The notes under the pieces: model-generated
Told to the model about the DNA's origin: nothing
Seen by the model: only the letters and a program-made list of their open reading frames with translations
Database searches by the model: none
Shown: positions 1-11,728 of the stretch, one piece after another
Layout: each line of letters starts with the position of its first letter
How positions within the stretch are numbered: the stretch's first letter is position 1
DNA from: Clitoria ternatea
Taxonomy: Eukaryota > Streptophyta > Magnoliopsida > Fabales > Fabaceae
Direction: 5' to 3'
NCBI GenBank assembly: GCA_037962975.1
Contig: CM075673.1
Location: 149,254,667 to 149,318,666, forward strand
Length of the DNA stretch: 64,000 nucleotides
Program-made: the position numbers and the translations under genes

Positions 1-402
1 AACTTTCAACTGGTAATCGATTAGCCTTTTATCTGTAATCGATTATATTCATTCCAGAACCTATGTAATCGATTATGGCAATGGTTTAATCGATTAGCAC
101 ATGTACTTCTTCAAGATCTTTGATATGTTCTTGATATGTATTGACCCATGGCTTATTCCTTTGATCCTCATGCCTTATTTCCATGATTCTTCTTCAACTT
201 ATGAGCTTGTTCTTCATGATTTAGGTTCATGACACCAACCTTATTTTCCATAGCTCATGTTTCTTTAACTCTTTGTGAGGCATCTTTATCTCTTTGTTCT
301 TACCCTTGTCTTTGTGCTTGAACTTCCTTGTTTAGGATCCTTTGTCATTCCATCATCATCATGAATACTTTGTCATTATCAAAATTTCTTTGCATACTTA
401 CA
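1..402 (-). repeat. 3' LTR of the Sirevirus-like element (partial)
   Basis: Matches 6092-6493 base for base apart from about five substitutions (roughly 98.8% identity by eye). It ends with CA at 402, next to a PPT-like tract. It contains four copies of the TAATCGATTA palindrome. The rest of this LTR lies left of the window. Confidence 0.9.
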
Positions 403-415
403 TATGCAACTTTAT

Positions 416-830
416 TCTCCCCCTTTTTGATGATGACAATTGATGTTACATGTTGCATTCATTCCTTGATCTTTATGATGTTGACTTCTTGAATTCTTCT
501 TGTTGAAGTTTTTGCTTTAAGCTTCATGTTTGTCATTATCAAAACCTGTTTCAACATTCAAACACATTCTCCCCCTTTTTGATGATGACAACCAATGTTC
601 ATCTCTTGGGGTGTTAGTTTCACAGAATAATGACAATCAATGTTTACATATATTCTTCCCCTTTATGATGTAATGGATGCTAGTTAACGTGTTATCCTCC
701 CCTTTAATCTTATAACTTATGTCAACTATTTTAAACATATAAAATGATGGAAACATGATATCTCTCCCCCTTTTTAGCATAAATGGCATCCTATTCTTTT
801 TACTGATCCTTCCACTAATCTCTCCCCCTT
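416..830 (-). other. Multiple polypurine tracts
   Basis: CTCCCCCTTTTT-type tracts (AAAAAGGGGGAG on the coding strand) occur at about 416-427, 569-580, 654-662, 696-704, 763-775 and 820-831, with weaker ones at 1348-1356 and 2143-2150. The copy nearest the LTR is the likely plus-strand primer. Multiple PPTs upstream of the 3' LTR are a published Sirevirus hallmark. Confidence 0.75.
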
Positions 831-831
831 T

Positions 832-3366
832 GGCATCATCAAAAAAGATCATTATCTTAGTCATAATTTATGCCATCAACATATAAGCTCATTTATTTGA
901 ATAAGAGAGATTTAGAGCAAGTATTTCATATGGATTTCAAATCAAAGCTTAAAACATGATCAATGATATATGCCATTTTATTGCATCTAGAGTCAATAAG
1001 CAATCACATAATTTATTCATCAAGTAAGCATATGATTGATTGCTAACTTATTTTAATCATGTAGTGAGTATCATTTTCAAGTATGAGAGGCGTCACATGA
1101 TTAAGCACATATATTATTACTTGCACAGTTGTAAACAAGTCAAATATAAGTAAGAAAGTAATTTTCTCAATTAGGATAAGCACATAAGCTCATAATCACT
1201 TCAAATAAGCACATATTTTTCTCCTATTTTGGCATTATAAAACGCACAATGATATTCTTCCAAGTAAGCATATAATTGAGTAAAAGCATGAGTACAATAA
1301 ATATAATTATAGAGAAGTGAAATCAAGGATAATCATTCATGTGTATACTCCCCCTTACTACTGTAATTGATACCACTTGTAAAAAATATACCACTTATTA
1401 ACATGTGAAATCGATTATACCAATTTGATCAAGTTTGATATCACTTGTAGGTCAATTTAATCAAGTCTGATACCATTTGTTTACTTTTTAAAGCATATGA
1501 TCTTCTCTTTTTAATAGATACCACTGTTGAAATAATAGATACCATAATATGAATAAATACCACTCAAAGGTTAGATATCATTGCACATAACAATCCACTT
1601 GTTAATCATTTCATTAATATTGCTTGATGCATTTCTAGGTATTAGAGCAGTAACATAGAATATTTTTCAACAATGAATACTTATATCTAGGTATTAGAAC
1701 AGGGATGAAGTGATATATCCAGCTCGTGAAATTTGTTATTCATACCACTTGTTAATATGATTTATATAATTCACAGAGCATAATGGTAGGGTAAAAATTT
1801 GATCATACCTTGGTATTTTACAAGTTTTATACCCTTTTTCACATCCTTGTGTGGCATTTTGCTGTATTCATGTTGTATTCCTTGAACAATTCTTTGTTCG
1901 CCCAGTTTGGTAGTTTGATTTGCCATTTTGAGTCATCCTATATAACCTTAACAAACTCTTTGCAAAGCATTTTGTTAGTAGTATTGAGTCCATAAGAGTT
2001 TGTACCAATTTTGGGTCTTTGATGCAGTATTGTTTTGGAAAGGAGTTTTCTAAAAATGATTTACTCAGACTTTCATACCACTTGATAAAGAGATAACATA
2101 TCATCAATAGATATCACTTGTTATAAAGAAATGTTATGAAACTCCCCCTTAATCATGTAATTTAACAAGGATAAATATAGATGTTGATACCACTTGTTAA
2201 TGCAATTTCACTTATGTCCAGGTATCAAAGCAAAGATGGAATGATTAATACAACTTGTTGGCTTACTCATGCAAGTGTATTATAACATATGCCAATATAT
2301 TCACTCCTTTCCATATGACTTTTGTATCTTAAATAATCTCTTCTTATCTTATGCCTATGATGTTACAATCATGAAGTTAAAATCTAGGCAATCACTTGTT
2401 GTAACATACATGCTTTCTCTCTAGGAATATAATTGCATAGATTGTCAAAGAATAGATACCACTTGTACACGCAATATATGTATTTATTATCAAGGCATAG
2501 TGATAAGCACATAATCAAGATTATGTCCTCATGATCTCTTCCTCTTACTAATTTAATTCATACCATTGTTAAAGGAAGATGTTTGTTATTTAGATACCAC
2601 TAGTTAAACAACATATAAATGATACATCATCAAGAATTCATATTCAATTAAAAATTCATGCATCATTAAGAATCAATACAATAACCAAGAATTCATGATA
2701 TATCATCAAGAGTTCATGTATCATCAAGGGTTTAAACATTATCAAAGATTCATGTATGTTTGTGCATAATCATCTTTAATCTCAAGATTTTCATGTACCA
2801 TGTTATTCAACCAATCATTCATCAAACTCATCATCAATCATTACTAATCATCAATTACTATATACATATAAATCATTGATTCTAAGGATTTCATGAGTTT
2901 AAGGGGTCCTAAGATTATTTGCTCATCCATCTCAAGATTTCATATCATTCATGCTCAATCATATATCAAATCAAAGTTAGATTTTCACACATCAAGATTC
3001 ATCAAGAATGAGTGTTAACATTGATTATATGATAATTACTTGCACCTTTTGTTGTACCACCTTTAGTGTTGTCCATTGGATTTTGTTGGTGCAATCCATC
3101 TTGTGTGAGTCACATTGAAGCTTCTTGTCCATTTCCTTGTTTTGAATGGTTCCCTTTTAGATGTATGATGAGTCATCATAATCTTGGCTTGCTCTATTCT
3201 TCTTCTTTGTCTTTTGGAGTGGAGATTGAGATAATTTATATCTCCTTAGGCCATGAGTTTTGGTCATCCATTAATGAGAAGTTGTTGCTTTGAAGTTTTG
3301 CCTACAAGATTTCAAAGATTTAAGGTACCCCTTGAGAGTTGGGTCCTTCCTTGTTAGTTTGGGATT
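832..3366 (-). other. Non-coding internal region of the Sirevirus-like element
   Basis: AT-rich sequence with no credible reading frame, occupying the place where pol and an env-like gene would lie in an autonomous Sirevirus. Between about 1369 and 2610 it carries many degenerate copies of TACCACTTGTTA, the same word found at the element's own PBS/LTR junction. Around 2640-3000 it is rich in TCATCAAG-like short repeats. Confidence 0.6.
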
Positions 3367-4527
3367 TCAAGATTGTTTTGGAATCCATACCTTTCTTGTA
3401 CACTTTTGACGGGATTTCTTTATAAAACAATTGAATGATATATGACCAAATATTCCACAATAAAAACATGTTGCATTCAATGAATAAGTTATGGTATGAT
3501 TGTAATGGTTCCTTTTATATTCTTTCCTTTTAAAACAATTAGACATTGAGTTCTCTTTTCTTTCATGGTTTGTGCATCTTAGGGAGGATTTGGATTTTTC
3601 CTTGTAGGATGCAAAATGGTTCTTGTAATGACCTATTTTTCTCCTATCAAGTGTATGCCTTTGATCTTTAATAGGTGCACTTAGATTCTTTTGACTACTT
3701 GTAAGCTTGCTAAGTGCTTCTTTTAGTTCTTTATTCTCTTTTACAAGAAGCATACATTTATCAATAAGCACACAATCATTATTATCATTACAAGTTCTAA
3801 GAGATACATTTGAAGCTACTAACTCATCATTTTGAACTCTAAGATTTTCCTTTTCTATGTGAATATTATGCAATTCATTTTCAAGAGTCAAAATGGTTTG
3901 TTTTGAGCATGCATATTTCTTTGATAATAAAACAAATTTTTCATGCAACTCTTCAAAAGCTTCTAGCAATTCATCTTTATCAAATTCACTTTCATCATCA
4001 CTAGATTTGTTTAGAGAACTTACCTCATCATCTTCGGAGTGCTTTGTTATAAGGTAGAGGTTGGTAAACTCCACTTTCGATTTCATAGTCTCTTCTTCCG
4101 AATCTATTTTGAATTCTTCGTGTTTGCTAGAGAGAGTACTAATTCTTGCATCTTGATCATCATTAGTATTTCCATAAACTGTTTCAAGAGTTTCCCATAT
4201 TTCTTTAGCATTGTTACAAGTAATAACTCTAGAAACATCATTAGGTTCTAATGCTAATGTGATAAGAATTTTAGCTCTTAGATTAAATTGTACCTTTCTT
4301 TCTTCTTCCTTAGTCCATAAGTTCATGGGCTTCATACATTCTATATTATTAACAATATATTTGGGAATGAAAGGGCCAAATTGAATAGCATTCCATACCT
4401 TGAGGTCATAGGATTGGACAAAGATTTTCATCCTTTCTTTCCAAATAGCATAGTCCTTACCATTGAAGATTGGTGGTCTATTTAATGTGCCATTTTGCGG
4501 AAATGCATCATAAGAAGTGGAGGCCAT
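3367..4527 (-). CDS. gag: Ty1/copia gag polyprotein (386 aa)
   Basis: Nucleocapsid-forming Gag of the Sirevirus-like element. The N-terminal 100-150 residues have the UBN2/DUF4219-like copia gag pattern (PPIFNGKDYAIWKERMK and later KEIWETLETVYG). The middle (about 175-290) is rich in Glu, Leu and Lys and looks coiled-coil. Near residue 355 there is one CCHC zinc knuckle, CFYCGIFGHISFNC. The frame is open from ATG to stop, unusually intact for this window. The start lies about 40 bases downstream of the PBS, as expected for a genomic-RNA leader. It ends soon after the knuckle with a natural-looking stop and no pol follows, so the protein could act only with enzymes supplied in trans. Activity is not shown by sequence alone. 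Confidence 0.85.
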   Translation of the reverse strand: MASTSYDAFPQNGTLNRPPIFNGKDYAIWKERMKIFVQSYDLKVWNAIQFGPFIPKYIVNNIECMKPMNLWTKEEERKVQFNLRAKILITLALEPNDVSRVITCNNAKEIWETLETVYGNTNDDQDARISTLSSKHEEFKIDSEEETMKSKVEFTNLYLITKHSEDDEVSSLNKSSDDESEFDKDELLEAFEELHEKFVLLSKKYACSKQTILTLENELHNIHIEKENLRVQNDELVASNVSLRTCNDNNDCVLIDKCMLLVKENKELKEALSKLTSSQKNLSAPIKDQRHTLDRRKIGHYKNHFASYKEKSKSSLRCTNHERKENSMSNCFKRKEYKRNHYNHTITYSLNATCFYCGIFGHISFNCFIKKSRQKCTRKVWIPKQS

Positions 4528-4568
4528 CTTGATCTCCTGCAGCTGTTAAGCCTTGTGGCAAGAGCCAA

Positions 4569-4580
4569 GCTCTGATACCA
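4569..4580 (-). other. Primer binding site, tRNA-iMet type
   Basis: GCTCTGATACCA on the plus strand is TGGTATCAGAGC on the element's strand, the classical complement of the initiator-methionine tRNA 3' end. It lies two bases from the 5' LTR edge at 4583. Confidence 0.92.
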
Positions 4581-5658
4581 CTTGTTAGCCAAGGCCTCAA
4601 CGCTCAAGAGGGTGGGTGAATTGAGTGTTTCAAATTTTCGCACGGAATCCCCTTGGAAATGGTTAGTAATATACAAATGATGCAATGATGAAAAGACAAT
4701 AACTTTTATGCACATATCACACTATGACACACTTGATGTGCAATGATGATATTTAGCTTTAAGTGTGATAAACAAGCAAGTTATTGGTTTAAACAATTTA
4801 TCAATCAGTTGGAGTGCATAGATTTATTTCACAAATAATGTGATGTTTCCTATAAGGGTTCAGCTCATTCAATTTATCAAACAGCTTGTGTGCATGAAAT
4901 AGGTGAAGGCAATTAAGCAAGTAACATACAAGAGTTGATAGGGAATAATGTTCTAAATACTTGGCAAGTTATAACAAATTCCAGTTTTTAGGAACTTTAC
5001 CAAATATTGATTCAAGCAAATTGTCAAACACTTGGCATGCAGAGTTAAGTTTCTACTTGAACAACAACTTTGATTCAAACATTCAGCTCATACATTTCAA
5101 CAAACAGATTATATGCACAGTTGTATAAAGAGTTCAAGGTAGAGAGAAATACAAACCAATTTAACGAGTTCCACCAACCCGGTGTACGTCTCGCCTTCAA
5201 GCAACCCACTTGAAGGATTCCACTATTGAAGATTTGAGATACAAGCTTTGAGCAATTGCAGCTTCCTAGTGTCCCACACTCAGGAACTCAATCCTCACAA
5301 GCAAAGGGCAACCCACCCAATCTCACAATCTCTCAATACCCAAAGGTTGAACCCCAACCTTTATGACCACTCAACCTAGAGTGAAAAACTTGGTGTTTTG
5401 GTGTTTGGTTTACAAGCGATTAACTCCCTCAATAGAGTAGATACACAACTAATTCTAACTCTCAACAAGAGAGGATATGCAAATTAAAACTCACAATCTA
5501 ACAACTCTTAACCAATATGCAAGTTTAGAAACAAGAGTTGTAGAATATACAAGAGAAATTAAATTAGAAGACCTCTAGAAGAAGAATATTGATTGCCTTG
5601 TGTTGTGCCTTGGTCTCTTGTTTTGGTGCCTCTTCTCTCTTGCTTGAATCCATGCTTC

Positions 5659-5665
5659 ATTTATA
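5659..5665 (-). promoter_or_regulatory. TATA box of the Sirevirus-like 5' LTR
   Basis: Plus-strand ATTTATA reads TATAAAT on the element strand, flanked by GGC and GAAGC. It lies about 1.1 kb upstream of the gag start and just downstream of the palindrome cluster, as a U3 core promoter would. Inference from position and motif only. Confidence 0.55.
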
Positions 5666-5789
5666 GCCATTTTTAGGGTTTTCAGCCATTGCATAGTGTC
5701 TCCAACGGATACCTCAAGTGGGCATAAAGTGGGAGTGAAGAAATGAGCTGGAGTTCCACTTAAAAACACTTTTCCCACGTTCTGACACT

Positions 5790-6190
5790 ATGGTAATTGA
5801 TTAGCCTTCGAGCTGTAATCGATTAGCTTTTGAAATCTTCAGTATTATGCAGCAGGTAATCGATTAGCATTTCTACTGTAATCGATTAGCTATGAAACAG
5901 AACCCTTCTAATTGATTATGCCTTGCCTTGTAATCGATTATTGAATGATACCTGATGCTCTTAATTGTGTCTCGTAGCATGGTAATCGATTATACCTTCA
6001 TGTAATCGATTATGGACAAAACAGAACTTACGTAATCGATTATGCTTGACTTGGTAATCGATTATGGTGAATACCTGATGCTCAGTCTTCAAACTTTCAA
6101 CTGGTAATCGATTAGCCTTTTATCTGTAATCGATTATGTTCATTCCAGAACCTATGTAATCGATTATGGCAATGGTTTAATCGATTAGCA
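5790..6190 (-). repeat. Cluster of TAATCGATTA palindromes in U3
   Basis: Fourteen copies of G(G/T)TAATCGATTA(T/G) or one-base variants, at about 5791, 5813, 5845, 5876, 5908, 5929, 5981, 6001, 6030, 6053, 6104, 6126, 6155 and 6178. They tend to come in pairs 20-30 bases apart. The core is a perfect ten-base palindrome. Likely a transcription-factor array or structural repeat of the LTR enhancer. Confidence 0.85.
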
Positions 6191-6493
6191 CATGTACTTC
6201 TTCAAGGTCTTTGATATGTTCTTGATATGTATTGACCCATGGCTTATTCCTTTGATCCTCATGCCTTGTTTCCATGATTCTTCTTCAACTTATGAGCTTG
6301 TTCTTCATGATTTAGGTTCATGACACCAACCTTATTTTCCATAGGTCATGTTTCTTTAACTCTTTGTGAGGCATCTTTATCTCTTTGTTCTTACCCTTGT
6401 CTTTGTGCTTGAACTTCCTTGTTTAGGATCCTTTGTCATTCCATCATCATCATGAATACTTTGTCATTATCAAAATTTCTTTGCATACTTATA

Positions 6494-7424
6494 GTCAACT
6501 AAGTAAACCAAGGTTAAAATGTCCAAAATCCAAAGTCCTGAAGTCCAAATACAAGGACTAAGCAAATGAATTAAATTTTTTTCCCAAAATACAAGAAAAA
6601 TCAAAATACAATTGAAAAATTCACAACTACTATTTATTACAAATGTGTGCTTTCGAAGTATGATTCTTCAACTGTCTTCAAGCTTTAAGCTTCAATGGAA
6701 TCCACCAAGCTATAAGAAACTTTTAACTTAGAAAAAATTGGTTAGCACAAAAGTTATTATGAAAATGATTTAGGCACTCAAGTGTTTGCACTCTTCCAAT
6801 CAAAAAGTGTTTACACTCAAGCTCTCTCAAAAGAATTCCTAAATTGCTTAGAACAAACCTCAATTCTTATCTCAATCACACCAAAATGCTACTCCTAAAA
6901 TGGAATCACTTGACTTCAATAGGGACTGCACAAAAAATTACATGTTGCTGGAATTTCAGAAAATGGGGAATACACACTCTTTTTTCTTTGAATTTTGCCC
7001 AGATAGCACCCAAAATTTATAGCATGCAAGGGCCTATCAAGCTATTTCTTTATTATACTTTTTATTTTGAATTTTCCCCTATTTTAAACTATATTTTTCT
7101 ACAGCAAAAACAATTATAAGCAACCTTATAAATTTCACCTCAAAGATTGCATAAAAACAACAAGAAATAATAGTAAAAGGGTAGTGTTCAAGCAAGCAAA
7201 ACCTTCCAACAAATATGAGGCAAGAAAGGAACCAATTAATGACATAAAATGCAATTAAAATACAAGAAAAACAATATGCCAAAGATTACCTAATGATGCA
7301 AGAAAATTAAAATCAAACACTGAAAGTAAAACCTAAAGAATCTTTAATAATCCTATAAATTTTTAGCTAAAATTGCCACTTAAAAAATTAAGATGGATCA
7401 AGACAACTAATGGAACTTGTTAGA
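6494..7424. other. Unassigned non-coding sequence (left half)
   Basis: No convincing coding frame. It was contiguous with 29478 onward before the solo LTR inserted, because TTAGA is duplicated at 7420-7424 and 29473-29477. The texture resembles an old LTR or leader of an unidentified element, but no ends were found. Confidence 0.4.
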
Positions 7425-7906
7425 TGTAACACCCTCAGTTAACTAGGACATATCCCTTCCAATAGATCATTCTACTTAACTAAGAGGTTATGAGTTGTTG
7501 AAAAAGTGTAAAAGTTCTTTTTGTACAAGAAATTATGATGGATCAAGAACTTACATCACATGGCCTCAATAGTAACTAAGATACTCTGAATAATAGGGGC
7601 ACGCGGGCTTCCAAAAATGCAAACATAAATTAACCTATTCGCTACTTCGTCGAGCTAAGAGTCCAACCATATCTGTTGCGTAACTTTGACATTATCTTTC
7701 TTTATCTCCATACAGGTTCCTCACAAGCCTAGAGTGCATATTTAAATATACACAAATAGAAACCACATGGCATGAAGGGTGAGTTTATCTCACTCCAGCC
7801 TTATAAAAAAACTAGTATATCCAACGACCAATTACATCTTTTCCTTATTTATCCTATTCCTTAGTCTTAGTCCTCTTACTGACAAACTATTTTCTTGACA
7901 TCCGTT

Positions 7907-9508
7907 TGACACACTGTCATTTTCGGGTCAAATAAAAAGTTAAATTAATATAGTATAAGGTGAACAACCTTAGTCGTCTCTCGAGGACCTTAGTTGAATT
8001 ATTTACACTCAATTTAGTTATAACAAAGGGGGGGGGTTTGTGTTGAGATTGAAAGGAAAATTAAGTAATTATATAGTAGTGCAAAAAGTAAATTTATGAG
8101 TAAGAATAATCAAATTTAGAAACAATCAACCCAAGGAATTAACAAATCTTTAGTTAACTAATCATTGATCACAAATATGATTAAATATAATTAATTTCTC
8201 AACCTTGAATCATTTGAAATCCCTAAATTATTATATTCTAGAAAATCTTCTAGAATTGAATTAATGAACTAATAAGAATAATCAATCGATATATTCTTAT
8301 TAGTTAATAAAATAACTTTAAAACCATAATTTGATTGAGTTAAGAAACTAAATAGAAATCTCTTATTTTGTGACTTAATCTTTGTTCTCAAATTGATTAT
8401 TGATTAACCAACCAACATCAGTTTAGATTATAGATTATTTAATTATATACCAATCGGTTATACATTTAAATAATCTACCATCATAAGTGTTTGAGAAACA
8501 AAGAAAAGTAATTATCTTCAATCAAAATATTAAGAGCAAGAACTCAAAGTTAACATAAAGAAAAATTAAATTCCTTGAGTTGATTTTAAAAGATTAAGCT
8601 TCCATGATAATTTTTAACAATGAAAGTTAATATTAAATTAACTATAACTTTGATTATAAAAGTAAATAACAAATAATAAAATTAACTTACTTGATATTGA
8701 GGAAGGGAAATGAAAACCATAACTTGAGGGATGGAATATAGAACAAAGAACTAAAGCAAGAGAAAGAACTAAAACTTAAGAAACTAAAGCAAAGATATAG
8801 AAATGTAATGAAAACTAAAGCATGTATTTCTTATGTATCTCTTGTGTATCTTCCTTACAACTTCAAGCATCTATTTATAGGCAAGATATCATGATACTAT
8901 ACATTCATTTTCTGATCATTAATGCATTTTTTCAACATTGGTGGGCTTGATACAATAATTCAAAAGAAGATAATGGTAGGTGTTGAAATTCATTCTCCTC
9001 TTTATCTTCTCCACCTTGCGAGTCAAATATGACCATCTAGATAGTCGAATTTTGCAAAACCTTCAACATGAAAGTTGTAGATATCTGTCTTATTGATAAT
9101 TTGGTGCAAGAATGAGGTCATGTGGACATCTACAGCTCTAGATATGTGTATTTTGGTGAACTATGTCAATGTTGGTGGGACACATGAGGGCTGATTGATT
9201 CATGCTCCATTTCTTCATTTTTCCAGATGTAAAATAACCAAATCTGATCATCATGATGTAAGCCTCTGTCTTAGCTTTCCATGGGCTCCAAGATTAGCCC
9301 ATTTGGATCATAAAAGCCTAAGTTATGGCCAAAACAAGGCAAGATACTCAAGATACATACAAAAAACGAAAATTGAACCATATGTACATAATATTTCAAT
9401 TTAACTAAACAACGTAAAACTTAATTAAAATACTATTATTAAACATAGTAATTATATAATAAACCCCAAGTGTAAAACTATAAGAAGTGTATTAAAATTG
9501 ATTTATCA
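7907..9508 (-). repeat. 3' LTR of the Athila-like element
   Basis: Starts TGACAC and ends TTTATCA in plus orientation, pairing along its whole length with 21804-23404. A TATA-type CTATAAATAG is present on the minus strand at 8880-8871. A G-run (GGGGGGGGG near 8030) differs in length between the two copies. Confidence 0.93.
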
Positions 9509-9523
9509 AATTCCCCCACACTT
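9509..9523 (-). other. Polypurine tract of the Athila-like element
   Basis: Plus-strand AATTCCCCCACACTT reads AAGTGTGGGGGAATT on the element strand, immediately before the 3' LTR start TGATAAATC. Confidence 0.8.
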
Positions 9524-11728
9524 AAGCTTTTGCACTCCAGGGCAAAACCAAACCAAAAACTAAAATGAGAAACAACAGAAAAACGTTTTTTTTTTCAAAT
9601 TGATTTTTTGACTATTTTTAAGTTTAAAATAATAAGTAATACACACCATCCCTTATATTAAGAAGTCATGATAAGTGTGAATAAGAAGCATTACATACTA
9701 GTTACACAAATTGAGTGATCAAATCAAAGAGTGGATGAAAATGTGATAGATGTCATGCTCTCTATATCTCAATTGTTTGGGTTTATGTATACTCTCAGAA
9801 ATCACCCAAATAAATTAGCACTACCATAGGCTTGACAAATTTTTAATTTTCATATTTGAATACATATGCATGCAGAGATCAAAAGGACTTTATTAAGGTT
9901 GTAATGGGGCCAAGGTGATACAGGGTGGATAAAATGAAATAGTATAGCTAAACTTAGGGTTGAAAAAGAGCAATGGAGTAAGTGATTCAGTGATTCTGGA
10001 AGTTCATTTTGAAACTCAAGACTTAGCAAAGTGAAACATGATGGAGGACAAAACAGGAGAATAAATCCTCCTGATTATTTTCATACATATATTCACCACT
10101 TCTTCTTTTTTTTTTTTTTTAACATTTCCCTTTTTTTTACTTGCTTTTTGAAAAATGAAACAACAACATACATATCTTGGGTACATTTCCACAACCATCA
10201 AGAATCTTTACTCATAGTAATTCCAAAACTCCTAATCAATTCCTAAGCAAAGGTGTTCATGTTTTTTTGGGGCTATTGGCTAACTATGTGGCTGAATCAA
10301 GAAATGGATATAGGCTCAACGTGGGTAACAATGGAAAATATGTAAGGTAAGGCATATGGCTAGTGTTTGGTTAAAACAAAAATGGCCTTAATCATATCAA
10401 AGCATGCATATGGAACATAATACATCAAAAAGAAACAAGTCAAGTTCTAGAATACTAATAAATAAGGGTCAATCAAAAACAAAAGAAAGATGGCATAATC
10501 TAGTCCATCCAATTAAGCTCAAAATCTCACCGAGGGTGGTCAATCTATCACAATTCATATACAATTTGATCTTAACAAACAACTTATTAAATTAATATAC
10601 AAGGAAATTATTCACAACATGTCATGAAATATTGGACAAGGTTGATATAATTACTCATTACTCACACAAATTAAAAAAAAATCAGTGAAAAACATGTAGA
10701 ATTAAAAATGAAAAACTGGAAATGATGATTTTTTTTTGTGAACAAGAAACAAAGAAGGAAAAATAAATCATAACTAAATATTGGTGTCAAGATCCGGTTC
10801 CTTATGCTTCTTGCTCTGTACTTTTTTTTAAGGGTGCTTAGTAACGAAGATACCTACAACAAATTGATCAGTTCAATTACATGTGAAATGGTTAGTATAA
10901 CTGAACAATTTGATTGTGTCATACAATCCAATTTCATAGGCCTTGTGTTAGAACCCATAAGAAAAATATCATCAACACAACCATGAGTAGCATCAAGAGC
11001 AATAACATACATCTTAATTCATTTGTATGCCTATAGAAAGACTCTGTTATATCATCCATTAAGAGGAAATAAAGAAATTAATGATTGCCTAATAGTGTGG
11101 TGTGGCTTCGATATGAAAGAAAAGGATGAAGGCAAAGTGTGGTGGCTGGAGAATGATGAAGATGATGTTTATGGTTGCAGAATGGTAAATGTCGAATGGA
11201 AATGATTTTGGTGAAGGTAAAGGCAAAGGATACCCGACACTAAAGTAAAGATAGTGGCTATGTGTGTGTGTGTTTTTTTTGGTTTTTTTTTAAAAAAATT
11301 GATAAAGAAGGTGAAACGATTATGGTTATCCAAGTGAGATGTGTTATGAGGATGCGTCTCAAGAGTTTGGACTCTTTACTCAGCCCATCCCAACAAAAGT
11401 ACTCATGACAAAAAAAAATTATTTTTTTTATTTTAAAACAAAAAAATTAAACAAAAGTGATACTAAAACTATATAGTAAAGGATACGTCTCAAGACTTTG
11501 GTTCTCAAAGATGCATCTTTATGATTTTAGATGTAACTTTCCCAAATTAATCTTTACTCTGTCTATCCCTCACAAAAAAATAATAGAATATATATATAAC
11601 TCAGACCCCCCACACTTATTCAAGACATTGTCCTCAGTGTCTTATATGATTTCCATAGTCTCTTTTTTTTTTCTTTTTTTCTTTTTTCTTTTTTTTATTT
11701 TTTAATCTAGATAAAGTTGAGAAAGAAG
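9524..11728 (-). other. Non-coding 3' region of the Athila-like element
   Basis: No supported gene. Contains poly-T/poly-A runs (about 10104-10138, 11271-11300, 11400-11450, 11660-11700) and two decayed fragments (about 11349-11400 and 11482-11565) that resemble part of the unknown ORF at 12668-13202. The short open frames here are low-complexity and not convincing. Confidence 0.5.

Larger units (their letters stand above)
1..6493 (-). mobile_element. Sirevirus-like Ty1/copia retrotransposon, gag-only derivative
   Basis: Minus-strand LTR retrotransposon. The first 402 bases repeat at 6092-6493 without indels and with about five substitutions, so 1-402 is the start of the 3' LTR and 4583-6493 is the complete 5' LTR. 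A PBS matching initiator-Met tRNA abuts the 5' LTR, pyrimidine-rich tracts (PPTs on the minus strand) abut the 3' LTR, and a copia-type gag lies between. No protease, integrase, RT or RNase H can be read in 403-3366. This fits the published TR-GAG class of non-autonomous, gag-only LTR elements. The Sirevirus assignment rests on the gag style and multiple PPTs. Sequence right of the element starts GTCAA; the matching left target copy is outside the window. Confidence 0.85.
4583..6493 (-). repeat. 5' LTR of the Sirevirus-like element (1911 bp)
   Basis: Starts TGTTAG next to the PBS. The distal end is defined by alignment with the left copy, which ends TACA where this copy has TATA. On the minus strand a TATA box lies at 5665-5659. 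Upstream of it, 5790-6190 holds fourteen TAATCGATTA-type palindromes. The LTR therefore has about 0.85 kb of U3 and about 1 kb of R/U5. Confidence 0.88.

Noticed and set aside
9195..9404. 69-aa frame in the Athila LTR, also at 23091-23300
   Set aside because: Conserved only because the two LTRs are duplicates; no family features.
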